DNA of 6,352 bases from a bacterium (GCA_030628575.1 DAOVQR010000044.1:1-6352), one strand, 5' to 3'; positions 1-5,575 are shown, numbered from the stretch's first letter. The notes: generated by a model not told the origin, from the letters alone. Translations and numbers: made by a program.

Positions 1-376
1 TTAAACATACTCTTTTTAAAATATCTAATTCTGTCTCAGAAAAATTTTCTTTATCTTTTTCTGTAAATTTACGATTAGCAATTATTCTACACATTTTTAT
101 TCCATCGGGACGCTCAATAGATATTGTATCTGTTAGAATTGAATTATCTATATCATCCGTGGCAGTATCAACAAGATTTTTTATTGAAGATGGAATAGGT
201 CCATGCTCTAAATTAACATATCTATCATAAGTAACAGGAGCACCATATTTCTTAATGTGCATAAAATCCAAGAAGTAGAACAATTTCATAAGTTTCACTT
301 TGCCTAAAAATTTAATATCAGTATAAGTACAGAAATACAATATAATAGATTTTAATTTCTTAATTGGAATTTTCAT
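1..376 (-). CDS. Panacea / SocA-like (DUF4065) domain protein, 3' end outside window
   Basis: A minus-strand frame runs open from an ATG at 376-374 to the left edge, giving 125 residues with no stop, so the C-terminus is missing. Residues about 27-70 carry the Panacea signature: KLMKLFYFLDFMHIKKYG, then PVTYDRYVNLEHGPIPSS. This matches the family pattern of a K-L-x-K-L-x-Y-F helix followed by a Y/H-G-P-(V/I)-P turn. Panacea domains are known as antitoxin or toxin-neutralising modules (SocA, PanA) and as phage-associated GepA-type proteins. No signal peptide or membrane helix is seen, so it should act in the cytoplasm. A partner toxin is not visible in the 500 bases upstream, which hold a broken grpB. 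A partner could lie left of the window, or the gene could be solitary. The start fits the domain and lies about 80 bases behind an extended -10 site. There is only a weak purine stretch as ribosome binding site. Confidence 0.8.
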   Translation of the reverse strand, partial: MKIPIKKLKSIILYFCTYTDIKFLGKVKLMKLFYFLDFMHIKKYGAPVTYDRYVNLEHGPIPSSIKNLVDTATDDIDNSILTDTISIERPDGIKMCRIIANRKFTEKDKENFSETELDILKRVCL

Positions 377-465
377 AAATAATCCAAATTATTTAATTTT
401 AACTGTTGATTATACCAATTTATAAAAGTACGATCAACTATAAACCCTCCATTTAACTTAATTAT

Positions 466-474
466 ATTATAACA
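466..474 (-). promoter_or_regulatory. Extended -10 promoter for the Panacea gene
   Basis: On the minus strand the bases read TGT-TATAAT, a perfect -10 box with a TG extension. No convincing -35 is placed at 16-18 bases, which extended -10 promoters tolerate. The box lies between the broken grpB and the Panacea start, giving a leader of about 80 bases. In such AT-rich DNA a chance match is possible. Confidence 0.4.
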
Positions 475-503
475 CAAAAAATATTTAATAAATACAAAAC
501 TTA

Positions 504-920
504 TTATTTATAATTATTGTCAAGCGTTTTCTTAATATATTTTTGTTTTCTTTTAGTATATTCTTTTCTATCAGCTTGTGTATCTTGTAATAATTTGAAT
601 TTTAAATTTTCATATTTTTTTGCTTCTTTAGGATTTTCTCTTAAATAATTCCTGAAAAATAATAATTCTTGATAATTTTCACTGTTTTTTAAAACTATTA
701 ATAATTTTCTTTTCTTGTTTCCAATTATCTACTGCAGTTAAAATATCAATAAATCCTTTTCCTCCTAAACTAGGTACAGCAGTACTGCCGATATGATGAA
801 TTCCAATATTTTGAAATTCTTTAGTACTTTAAATATTTGTTTTTTATATTTTTTATAGATAATTAGATAATCATTGGAATAACGAAAAAGTTGTAGGTTT
901 AATATTCCCCATTCTTTTGG
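504..920 (-). pseudogene. GrpB family protein (nucleotidyltransferase-like fold), frameshifted
   Basis: Three minus-strand frames together give a recognisable GrpB protein. Segment A (about 920-822) reads LFRYSNDYLIIYKKYKKQI followed by FKVLK, the N-terminal helix. Segment B (about 822-700) reads IGIHHIGSTAVPSLGGKG then FIDILTAVDNWKQ, the family hallmark HIGSTxVPxLxxKxxIDI. Segment C (about 710-504) reads LKNSENYQELFFRNYLR, ENPKEAKKYENLK and ends KKTLDNNYK, the conserved FRDYLR...Y..LK tail. The frame changes near 820 and in 690-725. The stretch between B and C, where the family has the RxFF/H-x-H region, seems deleted. GrpB proteins are usually about 170-180 residues; here about 140 can be assembled. 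No ATG fits the start of segment A. The gene is therefore decayed, unless the two shifts are sequencing errors, which is less likely given the missing middle. Confidence 0.75.
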
Positions 921-926
921 TATGAT
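918..926 (+). promoter_or_regulatory. Extended -10 promoter of the membrane protein gene
   Basis: The bases read TGG-TATGAT, an extended -10 box. The -35 region is poor. An ATG at 922 lies inside this box, so translation from 922 would not be possible from this promoter. That argues for the ATG at 964 as the real start. Confidence 0.4.
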
Positions 927-963
927 TTGTCAGGGAGAGATTAAAAAAAATCAAAGATTTAGT

Positions 964-1551
964 ATGCAAAATATTTTTATAATAATTAGTGTCATTTTTG
1001 TTTTTTTCGCTTACCTAATTTATGAGTGGTCAATAATTAAGAGAAAAACTATACCACATAGAACTACACGATTTGTTCTTATGCTCATAATGGTTCTTGG
1101 TGCTATTTCTTTATTTGCTCAAGAAGATAGAGTCGCTGTTTGGCTTATAAGTATTTGTGCAATTCAAAGTATAATTGTGTTCTTACTTTCATTTAAGTAT
1201 GGAATGGGTGGCTGGGAAAAAATAGATATCGTATGTTTACTGATAGCACTAATTGGAATAACTATCTGGAAATTAACTGATAATCCTTCTATGGGACTTT
1301 ATGCTGCAGTGATAGCTGATTTTATTGGAATGGTTCCGACACTAATTAAAACTTACCGATTACCTCATACTGAATATTGGCTTGTCTATATATTTGATAT
1401 TTTAGCATCTGTTTTTACTCTTTTAGCAATTCAAATATGGGAATTTCAAGGATTTTTATATCCACTTTACCTTCTTATAATAAATCTCTTTATGTTATTT
1501 TTGATTATTAAACCAAAGTTATCTAAAGCAGATTTAAAAAAATTATCATAA
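964..1551 (+). CDS. Seven-helix membrane protein with internal repeat (SWEET/PQ-loop-like)
   Basis: From the ATG at 964 the protein has 195 residues; an in-frame ATG at 922 would add 14 polar residues but overlaps the -10 box. Hydrophobic segments lie at about 3-20, 36-52, 57-76, 87-103, 109-127, 138-156 and 162-182, with a lysine-rich end (KPKLSKADLKKLS). Two matching motifs follow helix 1 and helix 5: IIKRKTIPHRTTRFV (residues 24-38) and LIKTYRLPHTEYWLV (127-141). Two three-helix repeats joined by one linker helix is the layout of PQ-loop/SWEET transporters, so a small-molecule carrier or membrane receptor role is possible. I know similar proteins only as uncharacterised ones in CPR genomes. 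No substrate can be named. It stands alone: the left neighbour is on the other strand and a separate promoter follows. Confidence 0.7.
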   Translation: MQNIFIIISVIFVFFAYLIYEWSIIKRKTIPHRTTRFVLMLIMVLGAISLFAQEDRVAVWLISICAIQSIIVFLLSFKYGMGGWEKIDIVCLLIALIGITIWKLTDNPSMGLYAAVIADFIGMVPTLIKTYRLPHTEYWLVYIFDILASVFTLLAIQIWEFQGFLYPLYLLIINLFMLFLIIKPKLSKADLKKLS

Positions 1552-1698
1552 TCAATCTGAAAACACAATCTATTAAAATTTTATAGTTGCAATATACCTG
1601 TTATTTCTGATATGATCAACATGAAATTATAAATTTTTAATTTTAAATTCTAAATTATACATAATTCGTAGTTCATTATTCATAATTCAAGGAATAAA
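1552..1698. other. AT-rich spacer with promoter and A/T-word repeats
   Basis: No coding frame is supported here. After the membrane gene stop comes a promoter (listed separately). Between about 1622 and 1690 the DNA is made of overlapping words such as AAATTATAAATTT, TTTTAATTTTAAATT and CATAATTC. The same kind of word chain occurs at 6209-6300 between ssb and rpsR, so it is probably a dispersed low-complexity spacer. Confidence 0.5.
1587..1616 (+). promoter_or_regulatory. Promoter, TTGCAA - 18 bases - TATGAT with TG extension
   Basis: A -35 box TTGCAA (1587-1592) and a -10 box TATGAT (1611-1616) are 18 bases apart, and TGA precedes the -10. Transcription would begin near 1623 and first reach the small frame at 1699, then the HExxH gene at 1846 and ychF at 3293. 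If the 1699 frame is the start of an older ychF, this was probably that gene's promoter. Confidence 0.5.
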
Positions 1699-1734
1699 AT
1701 GAGTTTATTTATCGGAATAGTAAAAACTCAATAA
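1699..1734 (+). pseudogene. Probable 5' remnant of an older ychF (11 codons)
   Basis: An ATG at 1699 behind a good ribosome binding site (AAGGA, 6 bases upstream) reads MSLFIGIVKTQ and stops at 1732-1734. The first eight residues match the usual YchF start MSLSIGIV (intact copy in this window: MTLSIGIV), with one difference from the consensus. The next YchF residues, the GLPNVGKST loop, are absent, so the match ends sharply after codon 8. Eight residues alone could be chance. The reading gains weight from the strong start site, the promoter upstream and the 3' ychF scrap at 4447-4509. Confidence 0.4.
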
Positions 1735-1845
1735 CAACAATTCCTTTTAGGATTAAAATAAAAGTTTCAAAACCAAAAAACAAGAAAAATATTAAAAAAA
1801 CAAATTAGGACAAATTGTAAGAACAAAAATCTAACAGGGAAAACA
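1735..1845. other. Leader of the HExxH gene, no feature recognised
   Basis: This A-rich stretch joins the ychF-like start to the 475-residue gene. I see no gene and no clear hairpin with a T run. A weak purine site (CAGGG) lies 6 bases before the ATG at 1846. Confidence 0.35.
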
Positions 1846-3273
1846 ATGAGCGAATTTGAATCATATAAACCAAAAATCGAAGAAGAAATAGAACCAGAAA
1901 AAAATTCTGATGGTATTTTTGACCCTCAAAAAAAACTCAAAATTATTCTTGAGGAAACAAAAGATTTACCAAGAAATGTTAGAGGTGAAAAGATAGATAA
2001 ATTTAAAGAAAGATTAAATATACAATTGGAAAACATTGCTCTCCTATCTTTAACTTTGGAAAATAAAATAAGAAAAAATCCTGATATTAGCAAGGGAGAA
2101 CTTAATAAAATATTAGAGGATAATGCTGGAAGAATTCAGTTATCTGAAAATCAGATTGATACATTTAAAGAGAATATCAAAAATTATATTATTGTTCACA
2201 ATTCTATTAAATACACTGTTGATAGCTATAAAGAAAAAATTTTAGAAAATGATAAACAATGGAAAAATGAATTATTTAAAGATATGTTCGGTGAATATCC
2301 AAAAGGACAAATTAATTTAGTAATCAAGCCAACAATGTTATATTGGGAAACTTCAAAAATTGATGATTATATTAATGCTAGAATAAATGGTTTGGAAAAA
2401 TCACGTGGTGCTAAATTATCCGACAAAGAAAAAACGGGTTTTCAAAAATCATTAAAGATCGGTGCTTTCGTTATACCAAACCAACTATTAGAAGGTCTAA
2501 AAGCACCTGTAGGAGTAATTTCTTCACGAGCTAAAAAAGTAGAAAAACTACTTCCGCCCTTCAAAGATATAATAAATGCTGTTAATACCCATGAAGAAAG
2601 ACATAGCATTGATGCTTCAATAGAACCAGATAAAAATACTGAAAAAATCAAAGAAATCACTACTAAATTTAATGGGAATACGCCTGAAAATGAAATAATT
2701 GAAAAAATACCAGAAATAGTTAAATTATCAAATAATACATTATTAAGATACGCTCGTAGTGAAGTATTGGCTATGTATGAACCAGCTGATATGTTTATTG
2801 GAAAATCAAAACTAAGCAACACAACTGATTTTATTTTACGTCATTTTATTTTTAGAAAAGCACCATTTACTTTAGCCCCCAGAAATTCTGAACAATTAAA
2901 AAAACAAATACCTGCACAAGTATTTCAGTATGTTCAAAATAGAACTGATATATTTAAAAATTATGATTATATGCAAGAATCAATCAACTCAATAACTGAA
3001 ATTATTAAAGAAAAAACGAAAAAGGATTATAGAAAAATTATACAAGTTGAGATAGAAAAACAAACGCCATTATTTCGGAGAGAATTGTTAAAAGCTTTAG
3101 TGTCTGCGGAGATATTGGGAAAATATACAAAACTTAAACCCAAGGAACTAATGTGGCTTTTACAAAATGAAGATATTAGAAATTGGTATAAATTAATAAA
3201 AAGAACTAAAAAATCAATTGAAGATGATTTCAAAACAACTTATCAAGAAAGATTAAAATTTTATAATTTATAA
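1846..3273 (+). CDS. Putative HExxH zinc peptidase-like protein, uncharacterised
   Basis: The protein has 475 residues, no signal peptide and no membrane helix, so it is probably cytoplasmic. Residues 249-253 read HEERH, a HExxH zinc site, in the context [16 protein letters not shown] second conserved-looking block, [13 protein letters not shown] (301-312), offers E306 as a third zinc ligand, as in gluzincins. Upstream, [20 protein letters not shown] (148-167) and [19 protein letters not shown] (205-223) resemble the region that precedes HExxH in a large group of CPR proteins I recall as hypothetical. The N-terminal 140 residues are charged and probably helical. The C-terminal 130 (YDYMQESI..., [20 protein letters not shown]) are also helical. 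The substrate is unknown, and peptidase activity is inference from the motif. The gene ends 19 bases before ychF and is probably co-transcribed with it. The coding sequence is very A-rich, more so than ychF. Confidence 0.7.
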   Translation: MSEFESYKPKIEEEIEPEKNSDGIFDPQKKLKIILEETKDLPRNVRGEKIDKFKERLNIQLENIALLSLTLENKIRKNPDISKGELNKILEDNAGRIQLSENQIDTFKENIKNYIIVHNSIKYTVDSYKEKILENDKQWKNELFKDMFGEYPKGQINLVIKPTMLYWETSKIDDYINARINGLEKSRGAKLSDKEKTGFQKSLKIGAFVIPNQLLEGLKAPVGVISSRAKKVEKLLPPFKDIINAVNTHEERHSIDASIEPDKNTEKIKEITTKFNGNTPENEIIEKIPEIVKLSNNTLLRYARSEVLAMYEPADMFIGKSKLSNTTDFILRHFIFRKAPFTLAPRNSEQLKKQIPAQVFQYVQNRTDIFKNYDYMQESINSITEIIKEKTKKDYRKIIQVEIEKQTPLFRRELLKALVSAEILGKYTKLKPKELMWLLQNEDIRNWYKLIKRTKKSIEDDFKTTYQERLKFYNL

Positions 3274-3292
3274 AAGTATTATAAGGTATTAT

Positions 3293-4336
3293 ATGACACT
3301 TAGTATCGGAATCGTGGGTCTGCCCAATGTGGGTAAATCAACATTATTTAATGCATTAGTAAAATCTCGGCAAGCTCAGGCGAGTAATTTTGCCTTTTGC
3401 ACCATTGATCCAAATGTGGGAATTGTAAATGTTCCAGATGAACGGCTACAACGATTGTATAAAATCGTTGTAGCAAATATGTATCCAAGTAAACCGACCC
3501 CACTTCGCCAAGGCTACGAGGGGTTGGCTACGCCAAAGATAATACCGGCTACTGTGGAGTTTATTGATATTGCGGGATTAGTAAAAGAAGCCCACAAGGG
3601 CGAGGGATTGGGAAATAAATTTTTAAGCCATATTCGTAATACGGACGCAATATGTATGGTTTTAAGATGTTTTGAAGATCCAAACGTCATTCATATAGCT
3701 GGAAAAATTAATCCAAAAGATGATTTTGAGACGATCTCAACTGAACTGCAACTTGCTGACATACAATCTGAAGATAAACAGGAAAAAAGTAACAAGCAAC
3801 AAGTAACAAGTAACAAGTTAAATTTATTGACTGATAAATCCGTCATTTTTGCGGCAAATGTTAGCGAAAGGGATGCCAATCTCACGGCCGAAGAATGTAT
3901 AAAAAAGTTTAATTTAGATTTTATTGACGATCCGAAAAAGTTAATAGTAATTAGTGCAAAAGTGGAACAGGATTTGATTGATTTAAATGAAAATGAACAA
4001 AAGGAATATCTGGAATCACTTGGACTTAAATCATCTGGTCTAGATAGATTAATTCAAGTCGCCTATCATACTTTAGGGCTAGAATCATTTTTCACGGCAG
4101 GCCCAAAAGAAGTGCGCGCATGGACTATTAAAATCGGCTCCACCGCACCAGAGGCGGCAGGAAAAATTCATACAGATTTCCAGCGTGGATTTATCAAAGC
4201 AAATGTAATAAGCTACGATGATTATATCAAATATAATGGTGAATCTGGCGCTAAAGAAGCCGGAAAAATGAGAACGGAAGGCAAGGATTATATAGTTCAA
4301 AACGGTGATATTATTGAGTTTAGATTTAATGTGTAA
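3293..4336 (+). CDS. ychF: YchF/OLA1 family ATPase, with shortened coiled-coil arm
   Basis: YchF is a P-loop NTPase of the Obg group that prefers ATP and binds ribosomes. The protein has 347 residues (family about 360). Visible motifs are G1 GLPNVGKST (9-17), G3 DIAGL (92-96), the YchF block [14 protein letters not shown] (102-115), NVSE (189-192, the NxxE that replaces NKxD and goes with ATP use), SAKVE (221-225), and a C-terminal TGS domain (about 264-347) ending EFRFNV. Two features are odd. Residues 61-81 ([19 protein letters not shown] within) are an insertion before G3 that comes from richer, repeat-like DNA. Residues 158-180 stand where the family has a long antiparallel coiled coil; only a short repeat-derived link ([11 protein letters not shown]) remains. 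All nucleotide-binding motifs are intact, so it may still work. The start has AAGG 6 bases upstream. Remnants of a second ychF flank the locus. Confidence 0.95.
   Translation: MTLSIGIVGLPNVGKSTLFNALVKSRQAQASNFAFCTIDPNVGIVNVPDERLQRLYKIVVANMYPSKPTPLRQGYEGLATPKIIPATVEFIDIAGLVKEAHKGEGLGNKFLSHIRNTDAICMVLRCFEDPNVIHIAGKINPKDDFETISTELQLADIQSEDKQEKSNKQQVTSNKLNLLTDKSVIFAANVSERDANLTAEECIKKFNLDFIDDPKKLIVISAKVEQDLIDLNENEQKEYLESLGLKSSGLDRLIQVAYHTLGLESFFTAGPKEVRAWTIKIGSTAPEAAGKIHTDFQRGFIKANVISYDDYIKYNGESGAKEAGKMRTEGKDYIVQNGDIIEFRFNV
3504..3538 (+). repeat. Repeat-like insertion inside ychF
   Basis: This stretch is richer in G and C than its surroundings. It contains GGCTACG twice (3512-3518 and 3526-3532) and a GCCAA/TTGGC stem (3507-3511 and 3524-3528). 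It encodes [11 protein letters not shown], which is foreign to YchF. I recall peptides of the LRQGYEGQA kind in other CPR proteins, which suggests a dispersed element that can insert in frame. That recollection needs a genome search. Confidence 0.5.
3787..3820 (+). repeat. Tandem 7-base repeat AAGTAAC inside ychF
   Basis: Four units follow each other: AAGTAAC, AAGCAAC, AAGTAAC, AAGTAAC (3787-3814), then a partial unit AAGTTA. They encode [10 protein letters not shown] at the place of the coiled-coil arm. The unit is not a multiple of three, so a change of copy number by one would break ychF. Confidence 0.8.
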
Positions 4337-4338
4337 AT

Positions 4339-4446
4339 CCCCCGTCGCTCAATCTCTTGTAATATTCTGATTGCAGAAATTTACAAATAGATATCGCTTT
4401 GGAGGACTTTCTGATCTTTCTTCCTGTTGGGGAGCGAAAATCAGAA
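4339..4446 (+). repeat. Repeat-like segment with inverted repeats between ychF and its 3' remnant
   Basis: This non-coding stretch has base composition unlike its neighbours, with C and G runs (CCCCC at 4339-4343, GGGG at 4429-4432). It contains TTCTGAT at 4365-4371 and 4409-4415, and the inverse ATCAGAA at 4440-4446. The second and third form a 7-base-pair stem with a 24-base loop. The first makes a small hairpin with CAGAA (4374-4378). The right end touches the ychF scrap exactly at 4446/4447, and the frame IALEDFLIFLPVGERKSE reads into it. It looks like a dispersed palindromic element, though no second copy is in the window. There is no T run, so it is not a typical terminator. Confidence 0.4.
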
Positions 4447-4509
4447 GCGGAAGGAAAAGATTACATAGTGCAGAATGGTGATGTCGTAGAATTCAAATTT
4501 AATGTCTAG
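4447..4509 (+). pseudogene. 3' remnant of a second, diverged ychF (last 20 codons)
   Basis: The frame reads [20 protein letters not shown] and stops with TAG at 4507-4509. The intact ychF just upstream ends [20 protein letters not shown], so 16 of 20 residues agree and the rest are mild changes. At DNA level most differences are in third codon positions (for example GGA/GGC, TAC/TAT, GTG/GTT, CAG/CAA). This is not a fresh tandem copy: the two genes diverged while both were under selection, and one was then truncated. No start codon or other YchF part is present upstream in this frame. Confidence 0.85.
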
Positions 4510-4538
4510 ATCAGCAATATTAGGATATTAAGGAATAA

Positions 4539-4706
4539 ATGAGAATCACAAAAACGATAAGAAAAGAATTAAAACAAAATGTAGATTTAGAATATAAAAA
4601 AGGTGAAGAGAACTTTTTTAAAGAAAAAATCAATTCTTTAGGTGTTAGAATTCCAATCACCAGAAAAATATCTGCAAAATATTGGCAAAAAGCAATGGAA
4701 AAATAA
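4539..4706 (+). pseudogene. AlkD-type DNA alkylation repair protein, N-terminal remnant
   Basis: An ATG at 4539 with AAGGA 4 bases upstream opens 55 codons ending TAA at 4704-4706. IRKELKQNVD (7-16), then KKGEENFFKEKINSLGVRIP (20-39) and TRKISAKYW (41-49) match the start of AlkD-family HEAT-repeat glycosylases, which read as an FF..... (L/Y)GV(R/P)xP..R..AK.(Y)W pattern. AlkD proteins have about 210-230 residues. The catalytic part (later Trp, Asp and Arg residues) is absent here, so this cannot be an active glycosylase. The protein ends shortly after the first HEAT repeats, followed by a 9-base tandem repeat and a palindrome. It may be a dead gene fragment or a small expressed protein; the intact ribosome binding site leaves the second option open. 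Confidence 0.7.
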
Positions 4707-4710
4707 TATA

Positions 4711-4733
4711 AAATTGGAAAAATTGGAAAAATT
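4711..4733 (+). repeat. 9-base tandem repeat AAATTGGAA (2.5 copies)
   Basis: AAATTGGAA occurs at 4711-4719 and 4720-4728, followed by AAATT. It lies directly after the truncated alkD end and runs into the left arm of the palindrome at 4730. Confidence 0.8.
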
Positions 4734-4777
4734 CACTTCAGCAAAATACCCGATCGGGTAAAAAGTTGAAGTGAATT
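4730..4777. repeat. Nested palindrome with perfect inner and outer arms
   Basis: The outer arms AATTCACTTCA (4730-4740) and TGAAGTGAATT (4767-4777) are perfect inverted copies of 11 bases. Centred between them, TACCCGATCGGGTA (4747-4760) is itself a perfect 14-base palindrome. The two six-base spacers (GCAAAA and AAAAGT) do not pair. A T run does not follow, so it is a poor terminator. It could be a protein-binding site, a REP-like element or a transposon end. Nothing in the window tells which. Confidence 0.8.
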
Positions 4778-4808
4778 ATGGGTTTGTTAACATAAATCGA
4801 TAAAAAAA

Positions 4809-4837
4809 TTGACAAAAATACAATTATTAGCTACTAT
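4809..4837 (+). promoter_or_regulatory. Promoter of the rpsF-ssb-rpsR operon
   Basis: A perfect -35 TTGACA (4809-4814) is 17 bases from a -10 TACTAT (4832-4837). A perfect TATAAT at 4837-4842 would leave 22 bases, too many. The start of transcription would be near 4844, giving a leader of about 200 bases before rpsF. Confidence 0.6.
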
Positions 4838-4854
4838 ATAATTAGTTTCTTATT

Positions 4855-4905
4855 CCTCCCGCTTTTGGTGTGGGGGGCTTATCCCGCCTAAAATAAGGAC
4901 GGGAT
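4855..4905 (+). promoter_or_regulatory. rpsF leader with two G/C-rich hairpins
   Basis: In otherwise AT-rich DNA, the leader holds CCTCCC (4855-4860) that can pair with GGGGGG (4872-4877), one G-T pair, over an 11-base loop. A second hairpin has ATCCCG-CCT (4881-4889) pairing with AGG-A-CGGGAT (4896-4905), a 9-pair stem with one bulged A and a 6-base loop. S6:S18 complexes are known to bind a CCG-containing hairpin in rpsF leaders of many bacteria. CCG occurs in both left arms here (4859-4861 and 4884-4886... CCCGC context). Assignment to that motif is inference; I cannot show its exact loop-bulge arrangement. From 4906 to 5041 I see only the ribosome binding site AGAGAGG at about 5024-5030. 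Confidence 0.45.
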
Positions 4906-5041
4906 CAATGGCCAAGATGAGATATTTTTTAATTGAAAATGTAATCACTAATCCATCACAAATGTCATCTCAAATTATCACAAATAATATTAGGGATAAT
5001 TAGCGAGAAAATTCGAGTTTGGTTAGAGAGGAATTATAATA

Positions 5042-5575
5042 ATGTATGAGATTACTTACATCACCAAAGAACAAAAAGATATTAAAGAAATTAAAACTTT
5101 AGTAGAAAAAATTGGTGCAAAAATCATTAAAGAAGAATCATTGGGAAGAAAAAAGTTTGCTTATCCAATCAAAAAACAAAATGCTGGTTATTACACCACT
5201 ATTTATTTTGATGCAGATGGAAAAATTTTGACAAATTTGGAGAAAAAATTATTATTAAATCAAGAGATTTTAAGATTTTTGCTAATTAAATCAGAAAAAG
5301 AATTTGATAAATTTGAAATCAAAAAAGTAAAGGAAGAATCTAAAAAAATAGCTAAAAAACCAATCAGAAAAGCTGCAAAGGAAAAAATTGAGAAACCTGC
5401 AATCGCAAAAGTAGTAAAAGAACCCCTAAAACGTAAAGAAAAAATCGAAACTAAACCTGAAAAAATTATCAAAAAAGAGAAAATCGAAAAACCAAAATTA
5501 ACTGAAGAAGAAGTAACAGAAGAAGAAAGATTGGCAAAATTAGAAGAAAAATTAGATGAGCTACTTAAGGAGTAA
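5042..5575 (+). CDS. rpsF: 30S ribosomal protein S6 (bS6) with long lysine-rich tail
   Basis: S6 sits with S18 on the platform of the small ribosomal subunit. The protein has 177 residues. Residues 1-92 are the S6 ferredoxin-like domain: MYEITYITKE opens strand 1, and SLGRKKFAYPIKKQNAGYY (33-51) is the conserved G-R-x-x-(L/F)-A-Y-P-I-x-K...G-Y-Y block. LNQEILRFLLIK (72-83) is the last helix-strand. Residues 93-152 form a basic tail with three repeats of a KEKIE unit (113-119, 132-139, 145-151). Residues 153-177 form an acidic helix (TEEEVTEEERLAKLEEKLDELLKE). Typical S6 has about 95-135 residues. Tails on S6 are common in CPR and other phyla, but this one is long. AGAGAGG lies about 10 bases before the start. 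It is the first gene of the rpsF-ssb-rpsR operon. Confidence 0.95.
   Translation: MYEITYITKEQKDIKEIKTLVEKIGAKIIKEESLGRKKFAYPIKKQNAGYYTTIYFDADGKILTNLEKKLLLNQEILRFLLIKSEKEFDKFEIKKVKEESKKIAKKPIRKAAKEKIEKPAIAKVVKEPLKRKEKIETKPEKIIKKEKIEKPKLTEEEVTEEERLAKLEEKLDELLKE

Noticed and set aside
922..963. ATG at 922 as start of the membrane protein
   Set aside because: It lies inside a TATGAT -10 box, has no ribosome binding site and adds polar residues before a clean hydrophobic N-terminus at 964.
1735..1815. Short lysine-rich frame after the 1699 remnant
   Set aside because: It has no start codon, is A-rich by composition and resembles no protein I know.
2442..2822. 126-codon open frame on the minus strand
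   Set aside because: It is antisense to the HExxH gene, has low-complexity S/I/F content and no recognisable family; an effect of A-rich codons on the other strand.
3787..3820. CRISPR-like array
   Set aside because: The units are 7 bases long with no spacers and lie within ychF; it is a simple tandem repeat.
4730..4777. Intrinsic terminator
   Set aside because: No T run follows the right arm (it continues ATGGGTTTG), and the inner palindrome has no loop.
4837..4842. TATAAT at 4837 as the -10 box paired with TTGACA at 4809
   Set aside because: The gap would be 22 bases; TACTAT at 4832 gives the usual 17.
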